Origin: Micrasema longulum
Taxonomy: Eukaryota > Arthropoda > Insecta > Trichoptera > Brachycentridae
Direction: 5' to 3'
DNA: 64,000 nucleotides
Assembly: GCA_022494885.1 (NCBI GenBank)
Contig: JAGVSM010002655.1
Coordinates: 1 to 64,000, forward strand
The notes under the pieces are model-generated. The model had not been told where the DNA came from and did not search any database. It was given only the letters and a program-made list of their open reading frames with translations. Shown one piece after another: positions 10,690 through 20,879 of the stretch. Position 1 is the stretch's first letter; every line of letters begins with the position of its first letter. Both the position numbers and the translations under genes were made by a program.

Positions 10690-11430
10690 GAGTGTATTTG
10701 TTGCACAAAAATCCATAATTAAAATTATACTCAGAGTCCCGATACAGACATCTACTAAAGAAATATTCCACAAATCAGAACTTATGGACACCAAAACAAT
10801 TATACGCTAAAACAATACTCACTTATAGATTCAAACACTACTTTTACTCAAATGAAAGACATAACCGCCACAATACATCACATACAGATAATATAATCAC
10901 TAGATACTCAACACATAGACAACTTAAAAAAATAAAAACTAAAACCACTTTCGGACAAAGGGATTTTGAGTATTATTCAATTAAAATCAATAACCTACTT
11001 CTACTATCTATTAAAACAATTAGTAACGAGGAAATGTTTAAAAAGGCCACAAAAAATTGTATAGTGGAGCTAGGTAGAAGTAAAATGGATTGTCTCATTC
11101 GCCCAAACCAATATTGAATCAACTGCTCCACATGTGTATAGCTTATGTTAGGTTTTTGTTATTTTCATTGTGCGTTTTGTAATATAAATAATATAGATGT
11201 ACATATTCTATATTCTTTGTTTTTAAAACTGTGAATATTTTGATAATTATCTCTGTTTATAGAGTTAGTCTTCTTTGTGATTTAAAAACATTTCAAAAAA
11301 GTAAATTGTCCTCGGCAGTGAGGTCACATTATTTTTATTATTTATTTCAGTTTATAAAAGAAAAATATGAATAAAATACCAAAAAACCGTCGATATATTT
11401 TGTACACGTTGGTTTGATTACCTAATAAAA
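10690..11430 (+). mobile_element. LINE family E, C-terminus and 3' UTR
   Basis: One frame reads YRHLLKKYSTNQNLWTPKQ, TYRFKHYFYSNERHNRHNT, FGQRDFEYYSIKINNLLLL and ends LGRSKMDCLIRPNQY at about 11117. The HN.HNT and FEYYS...N phrases match LINE C-termini. The 3' UTR ends with GTGAGGTCACATTATTTTTA, a tail also found at 43820-43925 (plus) and 46340-46380 (minus). Confidence 0.65.
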
Positions 11431-12149
11431 TAAAAAAATAAATAAACTGAAAATAATACAGTAAAAATCTGTTTAGTTTTCCAAGCCATTACGTTTGACC
11501 GTTGCGTTGTGGCGGTTTTTGTACTAAAACAAAATATTCTCTCATTTTTTTTCGGAATTCATTTATCTAAGAGAGCAAATAATGATACATTTTACAAATT
11601 GAGAAGATTTATAGCTAGGAAGTTCTATCTCGGGAGAAACAATTAATAAAGAATGTTTCCTCTAGAAAGTCCTAAAGATAAAGTGTTGCGTGATAGTGGA
11701 AAATTAATGGAGGCTCGAACAGAAAGGTAAAACTAGCAGCTGAAGCTTACCCTTTCTACTAATGCAACGTATCAGCCGCATAACATTTTTGTTAATGCCC
11801 TTTGCTCTCAAATTTGAGTTCTTGGGTTCCATTTTCAGCTTTGTTTTACGTCTTTATCTTTTGAGCGTAGGCCTTGTGACCTGTTTTTTTAATAATGATT
11901 AGCCTCCTGTGAGGTCGATTTCCAGGTGTCTACCCTTATTTTTAGTGGTCTACCCGGAAGTTGTCTATTTCGGGGTTGTCCGTTAGGGTGGGCTGATTTA
12001 TTTTATTAACATAAAAGCAATGAATATTTTTCTATTATTTATTATTATAAGAGTAATTAAATGATAGTTTGTCATCGGGTGCTCAGATGTTAATATTTAT
12101 TATGATTCTAATAAGATAGTACAGACTATACGCGATGATGTTTGTATAT
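11431..12149. other. No gene seen
   Basis: I recognise no coding frame, RNA gene or repeat in this stretch. Confidence 0.5.
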
Positions 12150-12415
12150 AATATTATTAATTAAATAAAACACAGAATTTTGGCAACAAAATGATCAAAG
12201 CCAGCCACAACATCAACATGATCACGATACTAGAGAAAAGGTAAATATCAGACTTCTATTAAGAAAAGGGCGAAGTCGCCAAATATTATTTTATATAAGG
12301 AAGTAAAACAATATTATAAAAAAAGAAAAACCATTTATGGAGAAAATAGACATGAACATTGAAACAGAAGGTGAAAATATTAATAAATGTTAAATTACTT
12401 ATAAATCAAATATAA
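12150..12415 (+). mobile_element. LINE family CR-A, C-terminal scrap
   Basis: KTQNFGNKMIKASHNINMIT and ILEKR match the tail of the CR-A copy at 36335-37005 (QNFGKKLIGTSMNTITILEK). Several indels follow. Confidence 0.65.
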
Positions 12416-12416
12416 A

Positions 12417-12873
12417 ATAACATATAACAACAGAGATAAAGAACATTTAAAAGAAGGTAATATAGAAGTCTAGGCATTTACAGGGCTTATGACCTGTCAA
12501 TGGCTGGTTTAAGTGGCCACTTTACACACTGTGTAACATTCACCATTCCGCCCATATTTGAACATCTATATTTCTTCAATTCTTTCTCTTGCTCTTTATT
12601 TTCTTGCTCTTCAACTTCACAAATATCAACAGATATTTATATAACAGGAATATAGATGTTCAAATATGGGCAGAATGGTGAATGTTACACAGTGTGTAAA
12701 GTGGCCACTTAAACCAGCCATTGACAGGTCATAAGCCCTGTAGATGCATAGACTTCTTTATTACCTTATCTAAAATGTTCTTCATCTCTGTTGTAATATG
12801 TTAATATAAACAGCTCTCCAGGGAGTTGAATCCAGTCCTTGTCTACAAAAATTTGGGCAAACTAAAAATATTG
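12417..12873 (-). repeat. SBR family (subfamily B), locus 3, fold-back
   Basis: The left arm 12419-12573 and right arm 12653-12813 are inverted copies of each other, both carrying TTACACAGTGTGTAA and AAGTGGCCACTT. The ends are ACAACAGAGAT and ATATTGTTG, as in the copy at 52775-53253. A spacer of about 80 bases separates the arms. Confidence 0.8.
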
Positions 12874-13214
12874 TTGTCAGATATATATATTCATTGTTAA
12901 TTTTAGAGCATACATAAAATATGTTTGTGTGTGCCTTATTTCAAGATTCAAAATAAATAAAATAATTATTAATGTTAAAAAAAAAATTGTAAACAATATA
13001 TTCCATACATAAAATATTCAAAGAAAGCAGTTTGACCAGAAACAATAAAAGTTTAAGCGTGGCAAGAGAGCCATAAGTTAATACGAATTTGTTAGTGTTG
13101 CCAATTTTTCATTCTTCTTTGTAATTAAATTGTCGAAGGGATATCAAGAATAGCATTATGATAAAGCAATCGAGACAACCACTCAACTATTGTCGAGCAG
13201 GTGACAAAATGTCA

Positions 13215-13330
13215 CATCTCTCCAGCATAAGGCCCCAGGAGTGAAGCGTAAGAATTATCACCTTACCCTTCGCATAGAAAATTATTAAGATACGTTGCAA
13301 TTATAGTTTCAATGCAGTGTACTATTAATA
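13215..13330 (+). mobile_element. SINE3 body, diverged copy
   Basis: Contains CCCCAGGAGTGAAGCGTAAG, ATCACCTTACCCTTC and GATACGTTGCAATTA in the same order as the SINE3 bodies at 42150-42245, 46005-46145 and 55965-56075. No tRNA-like head is recognisable. Confidence 0.55.
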
Positions 13331-13680
13331 GACCTAACGTATTTTTCATTTCTCAAAAATTTTGACTTACGATACCCCGCTGTGACGACCATGGTAATGA
13401 CGCAAATCCGGGCGAGCGTTGTATGGATTTTCGACGTACGAATTTTTATATTATTTGAATATTCTTACAGGAAAATCAGGTTATTGACAGATCGTTTACA
13501 AGCTGTCAGCACCAAACATCTTTTTCAAAATAATAAAATATTTGTGTTCAAAAATCTAAAAAAATATTTAAGTATGATGTTAAAAACAATACCGTTTTTT
13601 GTTGTTTTTTGAAACTATATTGTTTTAAAACATGGAATAAAAATTTCATTTACAAACAAAAAAAAAACATTTTGAATGTT
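13331..13680. other. No gene seen
   Basis: A 76-codon open frame (13382-13612) has no recognisable motif and sits in low-complexity A+T sequence. I do not call it a gene. Confidence 0.4.
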
Positions 13681-13683
13681 ATT

Positions 13684-13950
13684 ACACACATCCATATATA
13701 TGTGGGGTTTATAGTCCATGACCGATGACACACACACGTGTTAACATATTTCACACACATCCATATATATGTGGAGTTTAAAGTCCATGATCGATGACAC
13801 ACACACGTGTTAATATATTTAACACACATCCATATATATGTGGGGTTTTAGTCCATGATCGATGACAAACAGACGTGTTAACATATTTTACACACTTCCA
13901 TATATATGTGGGGTTTATAGTCCAAGATCGATGACACATACACGTGTTTA
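13684..13950. repeat. Minisatellite, about 4 units of 68-69 bp
   Basis: Units start with ACACACATCC, continue with a CATATATATG palindrome and GTCCATGATCGATGAC, and end at ACACGTGTTAA. Unit phase points (ATCC) fall at 13690, 13759, 13828 and 13896. The units differ from each other by only a few substitutions. Confidence 0.9.
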
Positions 13951-13999
13951 AATATTTATAAAAATTATGAAAATCCCTCTTCTTTACTCCTCCACTCTT

Positions 14000-14165
14000 T
14001 TTCCTCATTCTTTCCTTCTTCTTTTAGTTATCGTTAGAAAAAGGCCTCTTCCAAACATCTCCATTTCTTCCTATCACTCACTTTTATCATCCATGTTTTA
14101 CCAGCTATCGAGGCAATATCATCTACCCGTTTTTTCTGCGGCTTACCTGCAGAAAATGTATATTT
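14000..14165 (-). mobile_element. RTE-type LINE C-terminal scrap
   Basis: The minus strand reads VDDIASIAGKTWMIKVSDRK and KWRCLEEAFF, the WxDDI...AG..WM..A.DR..W..LEEA signature of RTE-clade ORF C-termini. Truncated. Confidence 0.7.
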
Positions 14166-14640
14166 TACCTTTTGAACTGTCTACTAAGTCCTTAAGACGA
14201 TATTTTAGTCAATAGGTCAGTGAAAGAGGGCATTGGTCTCCGAATATGTCCCTCATACACGTATGTATATTTACAGCAAAACTTAACAAGTGGATCTTAC
14301 TGATTAGATTTTCTTTAACCAAAATTATACCTTGGCATAAATATTTGTACCAGCTATGGTTTTTTTTTGTGTTTCTAGATTTTCTAGGCCATTCATTATT
14401 TGGCCTTCTCTTGTTATATAATAAAAAAGTTTGATTTTATATTAATCGAAACAACGGTTCGATTCCACGGTGAGAATGGAGAATTCCAAAAAAGGTATTG
14501 GCAAATCGTGAAATTTAATATAATCTAAGAATGTGTTTGTATAATGAATTACTGACAATGTTCCTATTATAAAAACCTCCCTCTCCTGTCACTATCATTT
14601 CTATATTGTAATAACATAACGTAGCCAAAGAAAAGATAAT
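14166..14640. other. No gene seen; isolated B-box-like site
   Basis: GGTTCGATTCC followed by GGTGAGAA at about 14455-14477 resembles the SINE1 B box and its flank, perhaps a SINE scrap. Nothing else recognised. Confidence 0.4.
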
Positions 14641-14819
14641 GTTTGAAGAGATTGAGTTCATTTTATTTAAATACGTCCAATCGCTAGGGAGCATTGAATC
14701 CGAGAGTCGTACGAATGATTTACATTCGGCTTCTTGCCGGTCGTCGCGTTCACGTGGCTCCGCCCCCTCTTAGTAACTGGCACCGTAGTGACATCTCTTG
14801 AGTAGCGAGTGTTAATACT

Positions 14820-15089
14820 TCACTCTTATTCTTAAAGGTACGGGGCAGTGCTATGTAAGCTTCTGACGTCACTGCGACATGTGGCAATCTATTGTTACGG
14901 GTCCCCGTGTCTATAAAGAGCCTGGCTACTGTGCGGAAGGCAAGAGTTTACATTTTGCTAAATCTCCCCCTCTAAGCTTAGAACCGTCAAGTATCGGTCT
15001 ATTAGGTTAAAAGCGAGCTCTTTAACATTTTCAGGTTTAACCAGTGGTCTCCCGAGGATAAAGCTCCTTTTATTATGGAAAGCATCACA
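14820..15089 (-). mobile_element. I/R1-like LINE C-terminus, copy 1
   Basis: The minus strand reads CDAFHNKRSFILGRPLVKPE and NVKELAFNLIDRYLT. This matches CDALHYKRSLIFGEPLVKPE and DVKELAPYTIARYFT of the copy at 31430-31985. The adjacent 3' UTR is also shared (TTCTGACGTCACTGCGA against CTGACGTCACTGCGA, and AAGAGCCTGGCTACTGTG). It is the C-terminal end after the zinc-knuckle region. Confidence 0.7.
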
Positions 15090-15754
15090 TTTAATTTTAT
15101 TTATTTTTTTATTCATATAAATGTACATAACAAAATGGAATATCTTAATTCAAACATATAGAAATAATTAAAATAATAATATAAAATTAGGTATATATAA
15201 AAATAACACATAAGTTCACATAATATCCAGATAATAAAATGTTTAAAAAGTAAGAGAATCTTGTAACGAAAAATTCCCTCAGAGACGTGAAAAATGTCAA
15301 TGTCGAAAGTAATATTGTTCAACAAAGAGATAGTTCTCTTCCAACAGGCATAACCATTGGCAGGTTGGTCTTGTATATTGGAATGTGAGACAGTCAAAGC
15401 TGACGCTATCTAAGGTAATTATCCGGAACATAAAAGCTAATGCTCCGCATAATGTCAGGGTTGTCAATAATACCGCGCAACAATCGAAAAAAGTGCGTAG
15501 TTAAATACACACTCCTTCTGGTCTTCAAACTGCTGTAACCGAGCATACCCTCGAGGAACTCAGTGGAATAAAGCCATGGATAATATCCGCATTCCCCCAT
15601 GTAGAGAAACCGAAGAAATTTCTTCTGAACCCTCTCCACCATAAGAGAGTACTTCAACTCACACGGTCCCCAAATCATCGAGCCACTCTCGAGTCTACTT
15701 CGCACCAACGAGTTATAACGAATTCTCAGTACTCGTGTACTCCCAAAAACCCTG
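15090..15754 (-). mobile_element. Jockey-like LINE J1, 3' end, copy 1
   Basis: The minus strand reads NSLVRSRLESGSMIWGPCEL, ERVQKKFLRFLYMGECGYYP, EFLEGMLGYSSLKTRR, FFRLLRGIIDNPDIMRSISF and YVPDNYLR, then after a frameshift QRQH-type C-terminal sequence and an AAATAAA tail at about 15090. It abuts the I/R1 fragment at 14820-15089, so it probably inserted there. Other J1 copies: 22906-23575, 29030-29170 and 50941-51691. Confidence 0.8.
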
Positions 15755-16745
15755 GCAGTAATAACAAAAAAACAATAATAACAAAGGTATACAAGAAAAA
15801 ACATTAAGCATATAAACAAAAAATGCAAAGATATAAGCTTATGAAATAAATTCTGTAAAGCAAACGTTAAATAAAGTGTTACGGTAAGCAAGAAAGACAT
15901 TTTTAAGTTAAATTAATAATCAAGCAAGCATATATTATCACGAAAAAATAAGAAATAAAATTATGTATCTATGAAATGCGTATTTGCCAATACTACAATG
16001 CAATTTGATATAATAGTAAAAAATAAAAAAACAAGTAAAAGGTAATAAAAATAAACAAGAAAGTATTTTTTTTTAAATTTATGAAATTGAATTGTCAATA
16101 ATAGTTTGACGAGCAGCTAGAAATAAACTTGATATTGTGGACTTATAAGATGGTAAAGAATTGGACAGAATGTCTGCAGCCGTTCCATAAGTGTTACCTA
16201 ACCTATGCAGTCTCGGTATCAATGAATTGTTTTGTTGGTTGGAAGAAGTACTGGAGCAATGAAACAATAAAGTACTCCTAGTGTTTCATTTTTCATTTCA
16301 TTTCATTTTTTTTGCACCACAACAGGCCAGGAGGCCCAATTACAGAGGTGAATTACATTACAGAAAAACCAGGCTTGAGAAAAATCACATTTTTAAATTT
16401 TTGTGTTCTCACCGGGAATCGAACCCGGAACCTTCCATGCGTGAGTCAAGCGTCTTGACCACTACACCACGGAGGCCGTGACAGCAGCTACTCTAAAATT
16501 AATCAATTCAAGTATTTTTCGTGCGTCAAAAAGAGAGTTTACAATTTTATACAGTACAATGAGATCATTAATAGTTCTTCTTTCAGAAAGTGTTGTTAGG
16601 TTAAGCAGTGTTAATAAATAGTCATAATTCACATTTTGTATTGGAATGTTTAGTTTGTAGTTTATATATCGTAGAAATTTATGTTGAATGTTTTCTGTAT
16701 TATAAACATGAACATTATAGCAGGGTGACCATATTGCAGTGGCGA
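15755..16745 (-). mobile_element. Jockey-like LINE J3, interrupted by SINE1
   Basis: From 16745 leftward the minus strand reads WSPCYNVHVYNTENIQHKFL, RYINYKLNIPIQNVNYDYL, LSERRTINDLIVLYKIVNSL and LINFRVAAVT, breaks at the SINE at 16300-16480, and resumes LFHCSSTSSNQQNNSLIPRL and HRLGNTYGTAADILS. The 3' UTR runs to about 15755. The matching LINE at 49692-50380 has ILRLHRYGNQYEDKADIFGS in the same place. Confidence 0.75.
16300..16480 (-). mobile_element. SINE1 (tRNA-derived), copy 2
   Basis: Reverse copy of 1906-2080: head GGCCTCCGTGGTGTAGTGG, B box GGTTCGATTCCCGGTGAG, body ending in GGCCTGTTGTGGTGC and a TGAAA-repeat tail. Inserted into the J3 LINE coding region. I could not settle its target duplication. 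Confidence 0.9.
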
Positions 16746-16759
16746 GCCGTGATTTATTT

Positions 16760-17540
16760 TATAGGTAATCTATTAAAAATGTTCATTAATTTGTACTACA
16801 TATAAGTACTTACATAACATGTAAGTAATGTTATTATAAATTACTACTTTTTCTGTGGTTCTGTGAGAATCAACTTAAACAACCATTATTACTAACCACG
16901 CGATATACGTAGCTTTTATCAACACTATTTTATTAGAATACTAAACTTGTACAAAAGTTTATTAACACATACCACAATGACATTCAACAGATATTTTTAT
17001 TATGATCTGTCATTGACAGTACTGTCAAGACTTGAGCACTGGCCGATTTCTTTTAAAATGAATAATGCCTAAAACGGCCACTGCGAACGCCACCTGTCCC
17101 ATGTGATACATAATATGTCAACGGTATCCTATCAATGAAAAATAGTCCTTCGGAAATAATGTTCGAAATTCTAGTTTCCAAATAGAGAATCTTCTAAAAA
17201 TATTTGTAATCTGCAAGTTTGTTTTAGTACTAAAAAAGCCGACTCGGGTTAAAGACGAAAAATACAGTGTACTTTTTTGTATGGAAGAATAAGCTGAGGT
17301 AATCGGCTAGCTTTATCGTTCAGTGAGAATGAACTGGGCGCTGGCGCTGGGCGCACATCATAGATATTTTTTTGTAGAAAGATATAAACGGTGATTTATA
17401 AAAAATAACAATTACTTTATATATTTTCCCATAAACATGGTTACTATAAATTATTATAATTTAAAGTCAAATATAATGGTAAGCTGTGCATAATCGCTTA
17501 CTTTGACGATTCGCCCCTGTCATATTGATGAATTAAAATC
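16760..17540. other. No gene seen
   Basis: No coding frame or convincing repeat. A GCAGTGGCG word near 16737 and an inverted GCCACTGC near 17076 were considered as TIRs and not accepted. Confidence 0.4.
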
Positions 17541-17544
17541 TAAA

Positions 17545-17745
17545 TGACTTCTTACAAGAGAACAGTATTATATTTTCATTGATCGGATGGACTTGAAATT
17601 TTTTGAATTTCTCAAAATAAAGCCCAACATTTTTAATGCCGTGCTTGAAATTTCATTGACATGATATACAAAAGACAATTTTTCATCAAAAAATACCCCA
17701 AGATCCTTTATCACTGATATATGGCAAAGGGTTCTATTTGAAAGA
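17545..17745 (-). mobile_element. Jockey-like LINE thumb fragment
   Basis: The minus strand reads VIKDLGVFFDEKLSFVYHVN, EISSTALKMLGFILRNSKNF and KSIRSMKI, then a stop. The DLGV..D.KL motif followed by LGFI.R.SK.F is the palm-thumb junction of Jockey-clade RTs, as in 34076-35134. Confidence 0.75.
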
Positions 17746-17925
17746 CAGTGAGACAGAGCCCTAGGCTAATGGAAAACCTTATTGTGGGTCTCACTCCGAG
17801 TACCCCACACCTGCTGTTCTACAAATGTTTTACATTATATTTGTGTTTAATTCATAATGACACCCATAGATGGAAGAATCTGTGCTTTTCAAAACGAGCA
17901 ATGTTTAACAAATGAATGAACAAAT

Positions 17926-18324
17926 AATAATTTATTTCAACAATGTTTGATTATGTCCAAATGCTTGCATGCTAGCATTTGGACATAATCAAACATTGTT
18001 GAATTACTACCTGGTAAAAGAAGAAGTATAAAAATTGGAAAATTGTTTTTAGGCGTTGCCTAGTAGGTGATTTGGTTCAGCCGGATGAATCTCACCCACG
18101 TGATAAAGGTTTCAGCTCTTTTACTTCGCAAAAGTCAACAGATGGAAGAGTTGAGGAAATGTGGATGTTCAAACTTGGGCAGAATGGTGAATGTTACACA
18201 GTGTGTAAAGTGGCCACTTAAACCAGCCAATGACAGGTCATAAGCCCTGTAAATGCCTTGACTTCCATATTCCCTTCTCAAAAATTTTTCCCTCTCTGTT
18301 GAAATAAATTTAAATAATTTATTT
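17926..18324 (+). repeat. SBR family (subfamily A), locus 4, reference copy
   Basis: The element is 17938-18312, flanked by AATAATTTATTT at 17926-17937 and 18313-18324 (12 bp, low complexity). The 5' end is a palindrome at about 17938-18003 (CAATGTTTGATTATGTCC and its inverse). The body holds a hairpin (GGTGA 18066-18070 with TCACC 18092-18096; GGTTCA 18074-18079 with TGAATC 18086-18091) and three palindromes (18194-18208, 18208-18219, 18231-18240). The 3' end is CCCTCTCTGTTGAAATAAAT. No ORF. Confidence 0.85.
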
Positions 18325-18329
18325 ATTTA

Positions 18330-18895
18330 TTTATTCATTCAAAATTACAAAATAAAATATTTATGAACTTTTAAGATTTTTTTAGGCTATGCCCGTGTCA
18401 AGCCACAATAAATAACAATAAAAATACATATTAAAATTAATTAGATCAAATTATAATGACATAGAATCACAATCTAGAAAAAAAGGTAAATGTTATAAAT
18501 AATCAAATTCCAAAGAATACAATGCAAAAAAGATAATCAGAAATAATTTTTAAAATATAAATTATACAAATTAAGAATCACACATAATCAAATATACCAA
18601 AAAGTGGGATCATTAAAATCAACAAAATAATAGTAAAATATAGTAGTATTAAAAAAAAAAAACAAAATACAAAATAAGAGCATCATTTAAATCAACAGAA
18701 AAAGAATATATATATATATAAAAGCATAATTGAAATGATAATTGAGTTATGTTTTCTAGAAATTCACTCAATTATAGTAAGAAATATAAGGAATAGGAAT
18801 AGGAGCAATAAATCATATGCCAAATAATAGTACGTACTAAATTAAATTATACAAAAATACATAATAAGAAAAACATAAAAAAATAAAATAATATA
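18330..18895. other. A+T-rich, no gene seen
   Basis: Begins with a TTTA-repeat and continues as A-rich sequence resembling a degraded LINE 3' UTR. Nothing assignable. Confidence 0.4.
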
Positions 18896-18899
18896 AACG

Positions 18900-19500
18900 A
18901 AGAGCTTACCGTGTTGAATAAATGGACAAACACAAACTGAATTACACTTGATAAAAAAAAAGCAATATTACCTTTTTTGAAACTAGAAAAAAAGTCATAA
19001 AAAAGATGCTTACATAAACGAAGAACGACTAAATGAAAAAGAACGTGTTAAATATTTAGGACTAACAATAGACAGAAAATTGACATGAACAACTCACATC
19101 AATAATGTAAGAAGCAAAATAGCCACAGCGCGTCTTTTTCGAAATTCAAACAAATCGTTCCAAAAACGGAAAAAATCTTATGTATGAAGCCTATGTCAAA
19201 TCTCAAATGTGTTATATGCAACAACTATGGGGAACAGGAAACTAATATTACATAAATAGACTAGGTATAACGACAGCAAAATAAAATATTGAAACATTGT
19301 ATAAGACCTAACACCAACTAAAAAAGTATTTTAAAAACTAAACAATGAAATATAAATGAGCTTTTTCAACAAGAATCTTAAAAATGAATTCATAAGTTAG
19401 CCACTGATATCATCGTAGACAAAGAACTAAAACTTGAAAAAAAAATGCAATCAACATAAACATGTATATAATACAAGAATATCAGAACTTTTCAAAAGAT
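18900..19500 (+). mobile_element. LINE family B, decayed copy 2
   Basis: LNKWTNTN, KYLGLTIDRKL-like and YEAYVKSQMCYMQQLWGTG phrases occur in scattered frames, in the order seen at 9760-10440. It ends with the ARISELFKRC-like segment just before the T-rich tail of the next element. Confidence 0.6.
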
Positions 19501-19502
19501 GT

Positions 19503-20105
19503 AAATAATATTATTTATTTATTTATTTATTAACGGACATTGTTCATGTATACAATTTATAAGGTTTAAAAAGAATAGTTTAAAACATTTAAAAAAAAAG
19601 AAAGAAGCATTGACAAACATAAGGGACATCGAGACAAGATCTTGACTATTTATTTAGTGCTCGTTTAAATCGTTGTAAACTTCAACCAAAAAAGTCCAGA
19701 TCTTGTCTTGAGTTAACAATACGACAAAGACGGGTCATTGGAGAATTTAGGCCATGAACATTTCTGATCGATGAACAATGCTTCATTGTTTCTCAATCTA
19801 CAATTCGGAATATTGAATTTTACTTGTCCAGTAATGATGGAACATCAGTGCTACCATTTAATTATGCCGAACATATATATGGAGTCAATGCTAGAACTTG
19901 CTAGACTAGAGAGAAATATTTAACATTGACTCTATTTCAGCATAAAGATAATTATCTCTCTCTGGTCAAGCATCCACGCTATTTTTCGAAGCAAGCGATG
20001 TTGGACTGATTCAATGTGATTTATACGATTGACATAAAATGGAGACCAGACCACGGAGGCATATTCTAGAAGAGGGCGAACAGTTGAGCAATAAAGAGTT
20101 AATTA
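19503..20105 (-). mobile_element. Jockey-like LINE C-terminus and tail
   Basis: The minus strand reads LLYCSTVRPLLEYASVVWSP and FYVNRINHIESVQHRLLRKI, a CR1/Jockey thumb (YASVVW.P...I..IE.VQ). It then degenerates and ends in an A-rich tail with AAATAAATAAATA at about 19503-19530. Confidence 0.75.
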
Positions 20106-20220
20106 CTATCGACAACACAGTATAAATACTCACTCACACACTGCTGCACTTAAATGTAATTTCTAATATATGTAAAAGCCCGTAGGGCGTGTAAATTAAA
20201 AAATAAATAAATAAACTTTC
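20105..20220 (+). mobile_element. LINE 3' end tail
   Basis: AAAAGCCCGTAGGGCGTG followed by an AAATAAATAAATAAA run is a common insect LINE 3' terminus. A related tail is at 43610-43660. Confidence 0.5.
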
Positions 20221-20256
20221 AGTATTAAAAAAAAAGCTCTTTATGAAGTTACGAAA

Positions 20257-20745
20257 TTAAAACTTTGTTATTAGACAATGTTTGAGTATGTCCAAATGCT
20301 TGCAGATTGGCTGGATTTCCCCCCTAGGGAGTTATTCATATTAAAATTTATTTGATAAGGGTTTCAGCTCTTTAACTACACAAAAGTCAACAGATGGAAG
20401 AGTTGAGAAAATGTGGATGTTCAAACATGGGAAGAATGGTGAATGTTACACAGTGTGTAAAGTGGCCACTTAAATCAGCCAATTACAGGTCATAAGCCTT
20501 GTAAATGCCTAGTCTTCCATATTATCTTCTCAAAAACGTTTTCCCTCTCTGTTGAAATAAACTTTGTTATTAGTGTTACACGATTTTTATTATTTTACAA
20601 GAACACTACTACAGTTTCTGGAGAGCACTCCTCCCAGCGTTAGTAGTTTTATATCACCCGTCGATGGGAAGAGTGCTCTCCCGAAACTCTAGTAGTGTTC
20701 TTGTAAAATAATAAAAATCACGTAACACTAATAACAAAGTTTTAT
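20257..20745. mobile_element. Hairpin MITE, split by an SBR insertion
   Basis: The arms at 20559-20635 and 20666-20742 are inverted copies with about 5 mismatches over 77 bases, separated by ~30 bases. The outermost 15 bases (AAACTTTGTTATTAG) also occur at 20260-20274, left of the SBR copy, with TAA before them. This shows that the SBR inserted into the left arm. No ORF. A very long TIR and short loop are typical of a hairpin MITE. The superfamily is unknown. Confidence 0.85.
20275..20558 (+). repeat. SBR family (subfamily A), locus 5, with perfect 15-bp target duplication
   Basis: A 284-base copy: the 5' block (ACAATGTTTGAGTATGTCC...CTAGGGAGTTATTC) joins directly to GATAAGGGTTTCAGCTC and runs to the family's 3' end, CCCTCTCTGTTGAAAT. 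It is flanked by AAACTTTGTTATTAG at 20260-20274 and 20559-20573, identical in all 15 bases. Several hundred bases of internal consensus are missing. Confidence 0.9.
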
Positions 20746-20879
20746 TTTCATAATATCTTATAATGAAGTGTTACGAAGTGAATGTCAATTAAATAACAAT
20801 ATTATGTTTATAAAGTGCTTGACATTTAATCGTGTTATTCCAGAAATTAAGAGAAAATAACTTAATTTCGAAATACACA

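Noticed and set aside
13382..13612. Small host gene
   Set aside because: A 76-codon frame with biased, low-complexity A+T content, no motif and no splice context.
16736..17090. hAT-like MITE (GCAGTGGCG / GCCACTGC ends)
   Set aside because: Only about eight to ten bases pair, and the flanking 8-bp sequences do not match.
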